From: Heliocidaris erythrogramma
Lineage: Eukaryota > Echinodermata > Echinoidea > Camarodonta > Echinometridae
Length of the DNA stretch: 64,000 nucleotides
Reading direction: 5' to 3'
Assembly (NCBI GenBank): GCA_025617745.1
Contig: CM046853.1
Coordinates: 3,158,873 to 3,222,872, forward strand
Shown here: positions 11,846-22,387 of the stretch, one piece after another
How the letters are laid out: every line of letters begins with the position of its first letter
How positions within the stretch are numbered: position 1 is the stretch's first letter
Notes under the pieces: model-generated
Told to the model about the DNA's origin: nothing
What the model saw: only the letters and a program-made list of their open reading frames with translations
Database searches by the model: none
Made by a program: the position numbers and the translations under genes

Positions 11846-12924
11846 GAGAAGATCGAAGGAACTCCATAATCTACACTGTATTCAATGTAATGTAAATGGC
11901 ATATGTTATTATGACGTGGAAATATATAAGAATAAACGTAAGTACTTCATTCCGGTAAACAGCCGTTTTATCATTCCAGTAGATTGTGAACACAGTGATG
12001 GACTCCCGATGAATGATCTAAAGAATATTCACATCTTAATCCTGTGAAATGCTCAAAAAGTTATTTGACAAGAAAATTGGAGGAAAAGTTTATTCATGAC
12101 TGATATTTTAGATGATTACTAAGAACATGAAGAAAGCAAGTATATGCTTGTACATCAGCAACGAAAATACATAAAGCTTTATGTCATATCCGAGAGACTT
12201 GACAATATTGAAGATTAATACCTTCCCATAGGGCACTACCGCATCGACATAGGTTCCAAACTGGTACATCCCGGTTACGAGATCAGGTGCACTACCATCA
12301 CACCTTCTCTAAGTGACGCAATAATGATAGTATTAGTATTGTCGTACTAATGACGTGCACGTTGTTAGATTAATTTGAATTTGCTTTGAGCATACATTAG
12401 CGGTGGCAGGATCGATGGTCGATTTTCCAGTCAAGACGTTTTCCTTCAGGAATTTACAGCAGCTCTTTCGGTTCCCCTTGAACAGCTTTTGCTTAGGCAA
12501 GCATTTTATGTACGTTGCTTTTCTCCATTCAGGTGATGAACATTTTCTCTGAATCCGAAAATCACTGTGGTTTGTTGAGCATTGTGAGCGTCTGTAATGC
12601 TCCCCAGGAAGTGGAAGATGTGCGTAACACCAAATTAAATCTAATGACATAAGAAGTTATTTAACGCTATACAAATATGAAATTTGTATTATGAATATTA
12701 TCATTAACCACATTTTCCCTTTAAATGCTTAAAAAATAAGTCGTGAAACTGCGTAACGAGATATTTACGCCGAGCACCGTGTCATTACAAAATTAACCGA
12801 ACGGATGGCCCCAGAAGGCATTTTAGCTTGTTATCCCGATCTAGTGACTCGAGGCCCGACACTGGTGTCTTGGGAGGGGTGGGCACCGGTTTAACTAAAG
12901 AGAATGGAATGGAAGAGAGATGTC
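11846..12924. other. No supported feature
   Basis: A 105-codon minus-strand open frame (12333-12650) exists but shows no motif, no convincing splice signals and no family resemblance. Nothing else was seen. Confidence 0.4.
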
Positions 12925-13235
12925 GGAGTCGGGTGCTTTGATCACTTGACTGGAGATGCTCAGGCCATGGATTCGGGCCCCGGCATGGTACTCCCGTCAT
13001 TAAAAAGGCATTTTATCTACATCGCTTCTCTTCACCAAGGTGATAAATGAGAACCCAGGCAGTAGGATGCAAACATCATAGTGTTGGGATTTACCTGTGC
13101 GTGCTTTGTAAAATGGTGACTGGCCGGAATGCTCCCCAGAGGAGTGGACTCCAGCATCGTAAAGAGCAGAATCGTAAGTGAATCCAGTGACTGGGGTAAT
13201 AATAAATTGTAAGCGCTTTGGCCGTTTATTGTAAT
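12925..13235 (+). mobile_element. tRNA-derived-type SINE (degenerate)
   Basis: A degenerate B-box-like GGATTCGGGCCCC lies near 12968. It is followed by the SINE-body words GGCATTTTATCTACATCGCT and ACCAAGGTGATAAATGAGAACCC. The 3' segment GGTAATAATAAATTGTAAGCGCTTTGG is close to a common invertebrate SINE/LINE tail. The same body order (CATTAATCTACATTTGCCACTCT, then AAATGGGTACCTGG) occurs in the SINE at 28862. Confidence 0.6.
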
Positions 13236-15155
13236 TGATAATGCTTTAACAAAAATTATTATAGGAGAACAAGTCCATCAAGTGAGGGGAGGCTGTGGGA
13301 GAGGGTCGTATCCTTCATGTATATTTTTCTACAGGCACCGTGTATTATATAATCTGGAGAAGGGGCGGATCTAGGATTTTGTAAAAGACGGGAAACAACT
13401 CTCAGAGAATTTTCTGACAAGCAAAAAAAAAAAGCAAAAGAAAAAAGAGGTCATCACACATTTTGGAGTCTCTTTGTCCTTCTCTGATAAGCAAAAAAGA
13501 AAGAAACAAATTAAGTCATCAGGTAAAAACAAAGGGGGGGGGGGGGTAATGTACACTTTGGTTTCTAGGGGGCACGGCCCGGGAGTGCCCCTTTAATCTA
13601 CAGTAATTTCTCTCCTGTTTCTCTCTAAGTGCAGTTCCACTGAAAGAACTCAGGATGAGCCTAAAGCTTGATTTGAAAAAAGGAACCCCTTTTTTGGAGC
13701 TAGATACCATAATTATCAAATACGATTTGATTAATACAATGACACTAATAGGAAGAGTAAAATCTCTTCTCGCATGATACCAAATACACGGCGAATCATG
13801 CATGAGGAATAACGAGCAATTACAACTGCTGCCTATCAGAAACGATTTGCGCAGAATAATAATGAACTTTTACAAGCAGATGCCCAGAGTTTCTTTTTAT
13901 TCTTCTCATATTTTTATTCACATTTTGTTCTTTCTCTTTTGTCTTTTCTGTTTGTGTCTTTGGTTCATTTGTTTTCCTTTGTAAGTTATCATCTTTTCGT
14001 TCATTTTATTTTCTTTTTTTTTTCCATTTCCTTGTTCGCTCATTCTCTGATTTCCATACGGCATATTCATTTCCACTTTAGGATCCATTTCTAGCTTTCT
14101 TTCTTATTCTTTTTCCGCATTTTTTTATCTTCATACTCTTCTTTCCCTCTATCTTTCATTTCATTTTCTTATTCAATCAATCACATTCTTTGTATCATTA
14201 AACTCAGCTATCTTAAATCAATTCCAACTCTCTCATGTAATTTCGTTTTCACCTCAACCTGTTATCAATATCTTCACTTGTTTCTTTTCACTTGCTCTCA
14301 GTCTCTGTAACCTTCTGCTGTTTCTTGATACATTATTTTATTTTTCATTCCGATGCCATGTGTAACTTGTAACACTTAATAAAGAGACACAAACAGTGAA
14401 ACTACTGTACGTTTTCCTTTTTTTTTTATCACTTACAAGAACAAAGCATAAATATTCATAACTATCCCCAGTGTCCCTCAATATATCCACCATGTCTGTC
14501 CACGCACATCTGTGCCCTGTTCCTCATGGCTCCTACTACTTGGCGAATCATGCAGGCAATAGACCGCTTCGGTAATGTATGCAAATCTTATGCATACCTT
14601 CAAACAAAGGTTGTTCTTGACAACCTGAAAGCTTGCCGAGGCTTGCCGGACATAACTACAAATAATGTATGCAAACTGGATTCCAAGCATTGAGGCTCAT
14701 TTATAAAAAGGTTCATGGAATAGCTCGTCACTAGGTGCTTAGAGAATATATGTGCATAAATGTGTATACATTACAGAAGCGGTTTATTGAAAACTCATGT
14801 TTGTATCTGTATTCACTCTCAATGAGAGATTTGGTGAAAGAAACGTAAAAAAGAACATAAAAGAAATTCCCTGCATCCTTACAAATCTTGACCACTTATT
14901 CTTCGCAACTGGATTTTGACATTTAAATTTTAAACTCTTCTTGCTCAGCTATGCGTAACACTTTCGTATCGTATTAGGTGTCAAAAGAAAGAAAAAAAAT
15001 GAACTTTTTAATGATGCATAGAATATTTAATGAATTGTTTTGTTCCACAGGAAAAATAACCGACCGTCCCGGTTTCTTTTTTTCTTGGATGCATTGTACA
15101 GTTCAATCATTCTTTCACTTTTGTAGTTATGCTGATATTGTAAAATGATTCAGAA
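13236..15155. other. Gene-free; long pyrimidine-rich stretch
   Basis: 13365-13550 begins with GGGGCGGATCTAGGATTTTG (a common repeat start) and ends in a G run. 13890-14350 is strongly T/C-rich (TTTCTTTT-type) on the plus strand. No gene is supported. Confidence 0.5.
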
Positions 15156-15159
15156 AGCA

Positions 15160-15245
15160 AGAAGTATACTGAACGTCTAGAAAAAATACAAAATAGGGCC
15201 GGCCGCATCATTTTAAAAGTTAATCCTTTCAATTGTATTTCATAG
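15160..15245 (+). pseudogene. Short LINE reverse-transcriptase C-terminal fragment
   Basis: One plus-strand frame reads KYTERLEKIQNRAGRIILKV. It matches the conserved LE-x-IQNRA-x-RII motif downstream of the reverse-transcriptase domain in many CR1/jockey-type LINEs. Only about 28 codons survive before a stop. Confidence 0.6.
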
Positions 15246-15346
15246 AAAGAAATCATTTTAAATTAAGATGGAAATCCCTACAGACCAAACGTAATGGTAA
15301 TATGCACTGACTCACGTCAATATAATGACTTATATCTAGATATCAA

Positions 15347-15377
15347 ATTGACTAATTGACTAATTGACTAATTGACA
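15347..15377. repeat. Tandem 8-mer GACTAATT, about four copies
   Basis: TTGACTAATTGACTAATTG-type perfect short tandem repeat, followed shortly by a 14-nt G run at about 15398. Confidence 0.9.
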
Positions 15378-15497
15378 ATGTACGGTTTGAGGCTGGAGGG
15401 GGGGGGGGGGTATTTACAATTTTTTTTCTTCTTCTTTCTTTATTTTTGTTTTTGTGTAATCTTGATTTATGACTATAATTAAAACTGCCATTTTTTC

Positions 15498-15534
<37 letters not shown>

Positions 15535-15536
<2 letters not shown>

Positions 15537-15886
15537 TTACATAGATTCATTTGTTGGTTACAGAGAACAATAGAGCACAATGATGGCCTTTATTCCGTCA
15601 TGCTTGTGGGGTACAAAATAAAATAGGAGAAAACAATAAAGTTCCCCACAAATCAATGTGTGTATGTGTGTGTTGATGTGTGTGAGGGTGCGTTTGTTTA
15701 GCATTATGTCCGAGGACATTTTCGGACAGAGAACAAAAAAAAATCATGACAACAATGGTCCTCGGAAGCCGGACAATAGTCCTCGAACGTCGAACAATGA
15801 ATTTATGCCTTATTCCGTCGACTGTCCGAGGACGAGTAACAATAGAGGAACAATAGTTGTCCTCGGAAGTAAAGCCATGTAAACGT
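15535..15886. mobile_element. Inverted-repeat element with GTCCTCGG/CCGAGGAC word array
   Basis: The ends read GGTTTACATAG and CATGTAAACG and are bordered on both sides by GT microsatellites. The interior repeats GTCCTCGG or CCGAGGAC and AACAATAG in both orientations (about 15706-15870). GAACAATAGAGCACAATG near the left pairs loosely with CTATTG words near the right. The structure resembles the other word-array elements in this window, but the ends are short. Confidence 0.45.
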
Positions 15887-15912
15887 GTGTGTGTGTGTGT
15901 GTGTGTATATAT

Positions 15913-15975
15913 ATCCCTATAAAACGCTATATTTGTCATATGATCCCTCCAATTGACATTCACTGCTGCTACATA
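15913..15975 (-). pseudogene. Inverted partial copy of a LINE tail
   Basis: The minus strand reads NVNWRDHMTNIAFYRD, nearly identical to the plus-strand peptide at about 16927-16975. The two nucleotide copies are inverted repeats about 1 kb apart. Together they bracket the Penelope remnant. Confidence 0.7.
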
Positions 15976-16033
15976 TACATGTATATATATATATACAAAA
16001 GTCAATGAGGAATAAGACAACCGTTAAGAGATG

Positions 16034-16080
16034 AAAGAATTCAAATTTTCGCCCATAGGGCTTCATCAGGAATGATGACT
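16034..16080 (-). ncRNA. Hammerhead-like self-cleaving ribozyme, type with AAAUUU stem III
   Basis: On the minus strand the order is ATTC, CTGATGA (16069-16063), A-GCCC-TAT-GGGC, GAAA (16050-16047), ATTT, GAAT. This gives the hammerhead core CUGAUGA..GAAA with a 4-bp stem II and a 3-nt loop. Stem I is ATTC/GAAT (4 bp). A minimal stem III would come from the self-complementary AAAUUU, with predicted cleavage between 16043 and 16042. It lies about 390 nt downstream of a Penelope GIY-YIG coding remnant on the same strand. Hammerheads with very short stem III are known in Penelope-like elements. An extra A between the core and stem II is a departure from the consensus. Confidence 0.65.
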
Positions 16081-16159
16081 TTATTAAAAAATGCATCCAG
16101 CATCAGCAAAGCGGAATGTGCTAAAGGATAAGCGCATAGCGCATCAAAAGCAAAAGTGC

Positions 16160-16440
16160 AAAGGAGGGAGAAGAGAGAAAGAGAGAAAGAGAGAGAGAGA
16201 GGGGGGGGGGGGGGAGATCGCGCGCACTAGAGAGAAGAGAGAGAGAGAGAGTTAGAGAGAAGAAATAGAGAGAAAGAGAGGAAAAGAGACAGAAAAGGGA
16301 GAATAAGAAACAGAAAAGGAAAATAAAAATAAGAGAAGAGTCAAAGAAAAAGGGTGAAGAAAAACAGAAAAGGAAAGAAAAGAAAAGAAAGCACAAGAAA
16401 GAAAGAAAGAAAGAAAACGTAGAAAATCACACGGTAGGAA
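16160..16440. repeat. Purine-rich GA tract with G run
   Basis: About 280 nt almost entirely of A and G on the plus strand, with a G run at about 16201-16214 and a short CGCGCGCAC interruption. The serine/leucine/phenylalanine-rich minus-strand frames here are compositional. Confidence 0.85.
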
Positions 16441-16464
16441 AAGAGTAAAAAGATACATTCATAC

Positions 16465-16870
16465 CCCCAGGTTGGAGAGAGCCGAGATGGTGGATGAGGC
16501 GTTCCTCTCTCTCTTTCCTGGCCGCATCTGACTTGAAGTCATTGACGAGGATGCTTACTTGGAAATGTCCAATGTTGTGGTCAGGCTGGTTGAAATGCTG
16601 TGCCACAGGCAGGCCTGCAGACTTGATCCTGATTGACCGAAGATGTTCAGTAACTCTGTCGGCAAGCCTCCTCTTAGTTTCGCCGACGTATAAATGTTGG
16701 CACTTCGTACAGTTGATTGCATAATTATATGCAATCCTTAGTAACGCAAGTAAAACTCCCGTTGATCCTCCAAGTACCCTTGGGTCCCTGAATCTGTGTA
16801 CTGTTGGATATCACTCTGCAAGTATTACATCGCGGCCTCCTGCAAGGCCTACATCCGGAACAGGAGATGG
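16465..16870 (-). pseudogene. Penelope-like element GIY-YIG endonuclease remnant
   Basis: No ATG-initiated frame exists, but the minus strand encodes a recognisable Penelope C-terminus. A cysteine-rich linker (CRPCRRPRCNTC, then FTCVTKDCI) is read in one frame. After a one-base shift near 16725 comes YAINCTKCQHLYVGETKRR, then LADRVTEHLRSI and PVAQHFN..H, and it runs on to HHLGSLQPGG. The YVGET core plus the CxxC and cysteine-rich linker are typical of Penelope endonuclease domains. The reverse-transcriptase part is missing. A hammerhead-like motif follows on the same strand at 16034-16080. The protein differs clearly from the Penelope copies at 41-50 kb (YVGET against YVGRT), so it is a second family. 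Confidence 0.8.
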
Positions 16871-16911
16871 GAGAATTGAGCTTGGACCTAACAAGGAGTT
16901 ATAGGAGTAAC

Positions 16912-17237
16912 AAGGATGTAGCAGCAGTGAATGTCAATTGGAGGGATCATATGACAAATATAGAGTTTTATAGGGATAGGACACCCATCTCAGTCAGACT
17001 AAGAGAAGCCGCCTCCGTTTCAGTGGTCATTGCTGGAGGAGCAAAAGTGAAAGAATATTACAATTGCTCTTCTGGGAACCTTCAAAGGCAAAACGCACCA
17101 AGGGGCGTCCAGCAATGACTTACATAGATCATTTAGAAAAAGCCACTTGTCTACCAAGGCAGGAACTCCCAAAGATCAAGGAGAAAAGAACTGAATGGAA
17201 AAAGCTTGTCAAATCAGTGCGAGTACGCTCGACCTAG
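16912..17237 (+). pseudogene. LINE ORF2 C-terminal fragment
   Basis: The plus strand first reads NVNWRDHMTNIEFYRD then PISVRLREA. After a frameshift it reads RLRFSGHCWRSKSER, LLFWEPSKAKRTKGRP, TYIDHLEK and WKKLVKSVRVRST, then a stop. The RGRP-x-TY-x-D and W-x-xLVK block is the usual C-terminal end of certain animal LINE ORF2 proteins. A TAG/TA microsatellite follows directly, probably the 3' tail. The upstream reverse-transcriptase domain is absent. Confidence 0.75.
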
Positions 17238-17262
17238 TAGTAGTAGTATATATATATGTGAA

Positions 17263-17530
17263 AGAAATTGCGAGAATAACGTTGCGTAGCTCAATCAAAG
17301 TTCCCCCAGAGCTGTCCTCCCTTTTTGAAATTTTTGCAAAGGCTGAAAAAATGTCTCCGCCGGGAATCGAACCCGGGTCGTTGGCTTAGAACGCCAGTGC
17401 CTTAACCACTAGACCACGGAGACGGGTTAGTGGTTTCGGCGACACCAGATTCAATTGACCGACAGGTTGACAAATCCTCAACCTTATTAATTAATTCCTT
17501 TGTCGGGGGCAGGTGAGTTTTGATATATTA
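17263..17530 (-). repeat. Interspersed repeat with embedded tRNA-like sequence, copy 1
   Basis: The unit runs from a TTGCGTAGCTCAA block, through the tRNA-like core, to GGTTTCGGCGACACCAGA and GACCGACAGG. The same order occurs at 17575-17825 and, degraded, at 32130-32330. Conservation extends on both sides of the tRNA-like part, so this is a longer repeat, not an isolated tRNA gene. Confidence 0.7.
17353..17423 (-). tRNA. tRNA-like sequence, full cloverleaf, anticodon position TCT
   Basis: The minus-strand 71-mer folds as a tRNA: acceptor GTCTCCG/CGGAGAC (7 bp), an A-box-like TGGTCTAGTGG, a D stem of 4 bp, and anticodon stem CTGGC/GCCAA (one mismatch). The T arm is CCGGG-TTCGATT-CCCGG. The anticodon triplet would be TCT (arginine), with an atypical G at position 32. 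TTTTTT, a possible polymerase III stop, begins one or two nucleotides after the acceptor. It sits inside a repeat family, so a SINE-type or mobile tRNA pseudogene is as likely as a working tRNA. Confidence 0.45.
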
Positions 17531-17574
17531 TATATATATAATAATGTGAGAAATCAATTGAATTCAATAATTGA

Positions 17575-17825
17575 ATAATTGAATAAGAGAAATAATTTGC
17601 GTAGCTAAATTCATTGTTCCTCCTTGCCCTTTTTGTGGAAATAACTGCAGGGATTGCATGGGGAGTCGAACCCGGGTCTTAAGCACTGTACGCCAAACAA
17701 CTTAACCACTAGACCACGGAGGCGGATTGAGTGGTATTCAGCTACACCAGGTACAAAAACCGACAGGCAGCCCTTGCAAATCCTTAGCAGTTAATTTATT
17801 CCTTTTTCTTTGAGGGATAGGGGAG
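17575..17825 (-). repeat. Interspersed repeat with embedded tRNA-like sequence, copy 2 (degraded)
   Basis: Homologous to 17263-17530: TTTGCGTAGCTAAAT, GAGTCGAACCCGGGTC, TTAACCACTAGACCACGGAG and GCTACACCAGGTAC occur in the same order. The tRNA-like acceptor and anticodon arms are damaged (GGGGAGTCGAACC at one end, GGAGGCGG at the other). Confidence 0.65.
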
Positions 17826-18494
17826 TATTGAACAATGACAACGACTTTATATATGTATACATGTTGTATCTGTGTATTTATCTGGACCCCAGGGAAGAAT
17901 AGTTTTGCAACATTCACAAAGCTGAGTGGGCCATCCAGCCAGTTCTTCATTATTTAGATGTTATTTATCATTCGTCTTTTTTTTGTCTGTGATGTTTAAT
18001 ATTTAGATTATCGTAATTTTAATACATGTACAATAAAATACAACATAATGATGTGATATATCCCTTCATGTTAATATATCTAACATCGTACAGCCAAATG
18101 CAGTTAAGGCTCCTATTTTCATTTCAGTTGGAGGGAGTAGATCCTAAAACGACTCTTATCTTGATTATCCATCATGTCCATATAAAATGAACAGAATGAA
18201 TCTATTTGATCGCAGTATGCTTTACACTGTAGAAATATTGAGTAAAAACTGGCCTTCATTTAACTAGCTTTTACTCTCCTGTTCTTTCATTTCTCAAATA
18301 TCCTGTTTATTTCCTGCCAAGTAAATGGAGTGATAGATGGTGATTCCGTGACCATGATGTTAAGTATGTTTGATACAGCCTAAGTGGCTTGCAAACCTCC
18401 TTTTCTTCACTTATTCCTTTATAATCGCTGATATTGATGCTTGGATGAAATCAAATTCTCTGCTGTGAAATGAAATTCTCTGCTGTTAAATCAT
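17826..18494. other. No supported feature
   Basis: AT-rich DNA; ATTCTCTGCTGTGAAATGAA-type words repeat once near 18460. Nothing else seen. Confidence 0.4.
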
Positions 18495-19331
18495 AGTAAA
18501 TGCGATTTCATGCTTTTCGGTGCTAAATCTCAACTGAACAAATTAGATATAGAATCGATTTCTATTTCTGGTAATGACATTCCTTTGTCAAACTCATGTC
18601 GCAATCTTGGAGTTATGCTTGATTCTCAAATGTCTATGTCGAAACAAATTACTAGAATTTGCAAATCAGTTGCGCAATATTGGCTTCATCCGAAAATATC
18701 TCACTCGTTCTGCTGCAGAGAAACTTGTCCACTCGCTCATTTCCTCACTCCTTGATTTCGGTAACGGCCTACTCTACAACTTACCAAATTCACAAATTGC
18801 TCAATTACAAAAGCTACAAAACGCAGCTGCACGCATTGTTTCTCCGACAGGCAAACGCAGTCACATTACCCCTATCTTACAAAACCTTCACTGGTTGCCC
18901 GTAAAGGAACGTATCATTTTTAAAATCCTTCTTTTGGTCTATCACATTATTAACGGAACAGCCCCTGAATATATCAAGTCTTTGTTACGCCAGTATCAAC
19001 CCACACGAACCCTACGATCCTCCAACTCTGGTCTTCTACATGTTCCGCTTTCTAGGAAATCTTTGGGGGGGGGGGGGGACGAGCTTTTGCTCATGCCGGA
19101 CCAGCCCTGAGGAAATCACTTCCACAGGAGCTGAAGAACTCCAACTCCTTTAAGGGCAACCTAAAATCCCATTTTTTCAATCTTGCGTTTTGAAGACGGA
19201 TAGTTTTTCTTGTTAATCATTCCCTTGTTATGTTTGTATAATTTTCTTTATGTTGTAAAGCGCCTTGAGCATTTAATCAAAATGGATAATGGCGCTATAG
19301 AAATCTTATGTATTATTATTATTATTATTAT
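18495..19331 (+). pseudogene. CR1/L2-like LINE 3' end, frameshifted
   Basis: The plus strand encodes the end of a non-LTR reverse transcriptase: DFMLFGAKSQLNKL, then SCRNLGVMLDSQMSM in one frame. After a frameshift near 18665 it continues LRNIGFIRKYLTRSAAEKLV, NAAARIVSPTGKRSHITPIL, HWLPVKERIIFKIL and PEYIKSLL. These blocks are typical of CR1/L2-type elements downstream of the catalytic motifs. A G run (19065-19077) breaks the frame near the end. The copy finishes with GCGCCTTGAGC, GGCGCTATAGAAATC and a TTA microsatellite, the classic tail of this LINE type. Confidence 0.85.
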
Positions 19332-19383
19332 TATAATATTATATATTTATAATACACGTCACGTCACGTTATTACTATAATAC

Positions 19384-20455
19384 ACGTCATGCCACAAGCA
19401 GTCGTCTACAAATACCCCACCCTAAAACAGAATATAAAAACGATCTTTTTTCATTTTCTGGAAATTCTTTATTTAATAAATTACCACTATTTGTTCAAAA
19501 CTGTAAGACAATAAGTAATTTCAAAAAACAATGTAAACATTTTTGTAACATGCTTTGAAGAACTAACTGGCTTTTAAAGACCTCAACCTGACCGAATTTT
19601 GAAATATACCCTTTATTCATCCACGGGGAGCTATATATTTTCTGAACAAATTGAAACCAACTTCATGAGATTCCGTTTCCTGTGGAATGAGTAACAGCGT
19701 CCCGAATGTTGAGCCCCGGTTTGGGCCCCGTCTCTGAGGAACGCTACTTTGCGGGGGGTGAAAATTTGATGACGACATATCGTGTAGACGCACTCGGAGC
19801 TGTATACATGACATGTCGTCACACGTCTAGCGACCCCCTGCAGTGTTACGCCATAGGGAGGGGGCGGACCAAAAAAATTATCTTTTTTATTTTTTATGGA
19901 TAAACGGAGACGAAAATTTATGAATAACCAGGGTAATTATATTTTTTGTTTACTAAGCTTTACGTCAATATATGGTTGTTTTGGGTCAGGCTGAGGTCTT
20001 TAAAGATTTTTAATGTATTTACTTGTTTGTGTATGTATACCGTCGAGCGCCGACTAATTGGCAAACGAGGGCCTTGTGCTTTTTGGCATGTTTCTTGTGG
20101 GTTGCCGCCCGATTCCGCATGGACAGTTGTCGAAAGAATACTATATATACTATTAATAGTGTCTTTGAAATGCTGCACTGTGCTGTCTCCTTTTGTGGTT
20201 TCGGATAGATGCTTTCTTTTTTTGGGAGGGGGATGGAGTGGCGGACTTTGCTGGGCACCGGGCCCGTGTGCTCTGTTGGTTGGCTCTCTACGGTATCTTG
20301 TGAATTTAATGTTACCATGTTTGATATTTTGATGATATTATATTTATGTGGAGGGCTCCGTTGTAAAGCAGTTGCATAACTGAATCGGACTACCCTCCAC
20401 CGTTTTACTTGTCATAAATAAAACATGAATAAATAAATAAATAATAATAAATTAT
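19384..20455 (+). pseudogene. Second LINE 3' fragment with hairpin 3' UTR and AATAAA-rich tail
   Basis: Near 19430-19556 the plus strand reads SGNSLFNKLPLFVQNCKT, then FKKQCKHFCNML and a stop, a typical C-terminal LINE ORF2 ending. The tail at about 20330-20455 has the hairpin GTGGAGGG..CCCTCCAC (20349-20399) and then AATAAATAAATAAATAA, resembling LINE 3' ends. The intervening 0.8 kb contains direct and inverted GACGACATATCG/TGACATGTCGTC words and may be another element. That the two ends belong to one LINE is inference. Confidence 0.5.
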
Positions 20456-22193
20456 AAACAAAAAAATCGGTAGACTAGCAATATTCAGTTATAGTGTTGT
20501 GATATGGTTTTGATTCGCATTTAGTGCATTTCGTGAGAGGAATGATGAAGTGTGAAGGACAGGAACCATTTCAAAATTTTACAAATAATGAACATATCAT
20601 ATGTATGATAAGATCGATTTACGATTTGGAATGCAGAACTCTCGGTTTGTGCAGAATGATTAATAGGATATTTGCATGTACATTCCGTCCAACATAAGTC
20701 ACATGATTATTCAAAATACTCCCCTGTGTTGCAGGAAGGAGGAGATGTGGTGCATACCATCTACTGAATGAGAAAATGAAACATTTTGTAAGAGCATTTC
20801 AAAGAGCCTCCCTTTTCCCTTCATGAAAAAGATTTCTGCAATTTAACCAGGTTACTTAACAGTTATCCGAGCTTCATGGATGTTTCATAGAAAATTGTAC
20901 TTCTTTGTAGATAAATCAATATCGCGCATGTTGTACCACAGAACACCCTAGATTCTAAACATTTCGCATTAGCATATTTCGTTATTTCGTCAGTCATAAT
21001 TATTTCGGTGAAATGTCTTCGGAAGGACTAAAAATGTGCCCTTCCTAAAAGATTTTAGAAGAGACATGCTTAAAACATTTTGATGATATGTCAAACGGGG
21101 AATAGTACAACATAAGAACTTATCAAAAGCTATGTCATTTCCATAAATTTTGATCGACATGATGATATATATGCATATGTAATCAAAATGCAGCTTTACC
21201 TGAAAAGGTTAACCCCTTCAACCCAGTTATATGAGCAGGGACTACAAACGATCTTTTCTTCAATGATTGATGATGCGTTTAAACGTTTAAAGTATTGTGT
21301 TCACGATCTGGGTCTGCTCAGTACGCAATTCAAGAGTTTTATTTTGAAAAATAGGTCAAGAGTGAATACCTGGAATCCGTAAATATTATTTCTCTTAATC
21401 CAGTGGTGCATCTAGACGTCGGGTTCATAGGGGGCAAAACATCCAAGCCAATGATGATCCAGAAAGAAAAAATCAATTTCCAGCTCCTAATTTATTTTTA
21501 CTCATCTCTTCATAATTTAAAAATTATGATTTTTATTCAAGTTTTATTTCATCATTGTAGTGTCTTTAGCAGTAGCAAATTGCAGTCACAGCTATTTGCG
21601 AGGGAGCAAAAATGTTGGCCTCGTATCGCTTTGATTGAAAGTGTTTGAACAGGTTTTATTCCTTATTTTTCGTGCATAAACTATTGACGTGCATGTTTGA
21701 AGATATTTCAGATTTATGTTCATTCATAATACATGTATAAGAGTGGCGTTCACATTCGCTCTGTTTTGCGTGATACTTCCCCCAATACTAGCTTTTCTTA
21801 CCTTTTTGACGGTTGTCGTCAAAATGTCAGTTAACAATAAAATTTTGAAAAATTGTGATTTTGTTGGGGGGGGGGGGGGGGGGTTATCACTAATTCGTGA
21901 GGTTTATTAACAGATTTGGTTACAATTTACTTTGAAATAATTACTTCATAAAGAATGAAAAGTAAGTTATCATGTTTTCCATTGTTGGAAAACTTTCGGG
22001 GGGGGGGCACGTTGTCCCCTTACGCCTTCAAATACGCTAGTGTCCTAATCAATTATTTCTAAGTCCCAGAGGACCGTAAAATTTCACTTCCTTCTCTTTT
22101 CTTTCTGGAAGTAAACCATCATTCATTGTTCTTTATCTTTATTGGTGATATTCAGTCAAAATAATTCCTTAAAAAGATATGAACTGTATAAGT
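20456..22193. other. No supported feature; G runs
   Basis: AT-rich, with G runs at about 21866-21882 and 21998-22007. A GTGGTGCATCTAGACGTCGGG word near 21401 resembles common repeat starts. Confidence 0.4.
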
Positions 22194-22369
22194 TGCGGAT
22201 AAAAGCAAAAAATGATTTACTTCATTACTTTGACCTCGAAACATGTCGAATGGTCTTCTAATATCCCGTGCTCTTTCCAAGGTGCGAATAAAAGCAAAAA
22301 ATGATTTACTTCATTACTTTGACTTTGAAACATGTCGAATGGTCTTCTAATATCCCGAGCTCTTTCCAA
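22194..22369. repeat. Tandem duplication, 89-bp unit, two copies
   Basis: The segment starting ATAAAAGCAAAAAATGATTT and ending CTCTTTCCAA occurs twice in direct succession, with a few substitutions (GACCTCG against GACTTTG). Confidence 0.9.
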
Positions 22370-22387
22370 CCTCTTTTGTTGTTATTT

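Noticed and set aside
11946-11955. Splice-donor-like GTAAGTAC after the possible exon near 11.4 kb
   Set aside because: It lies beyond the stop codon and next to an AATAAA, so it cannot be tied to a coding exon.
12333-12650. 105-codon minus-strand frame, cysteine-containing
   Set aside because: No family resemblance, regular cysteine spacing or splice sites that could be defended.
16121-16458. Serine/leucine/phenylalanine-rich minus-strand frames (also at 34341-34587 and 40262-40646)
   Set aside because: Antisense translations of GA-rich tracts.
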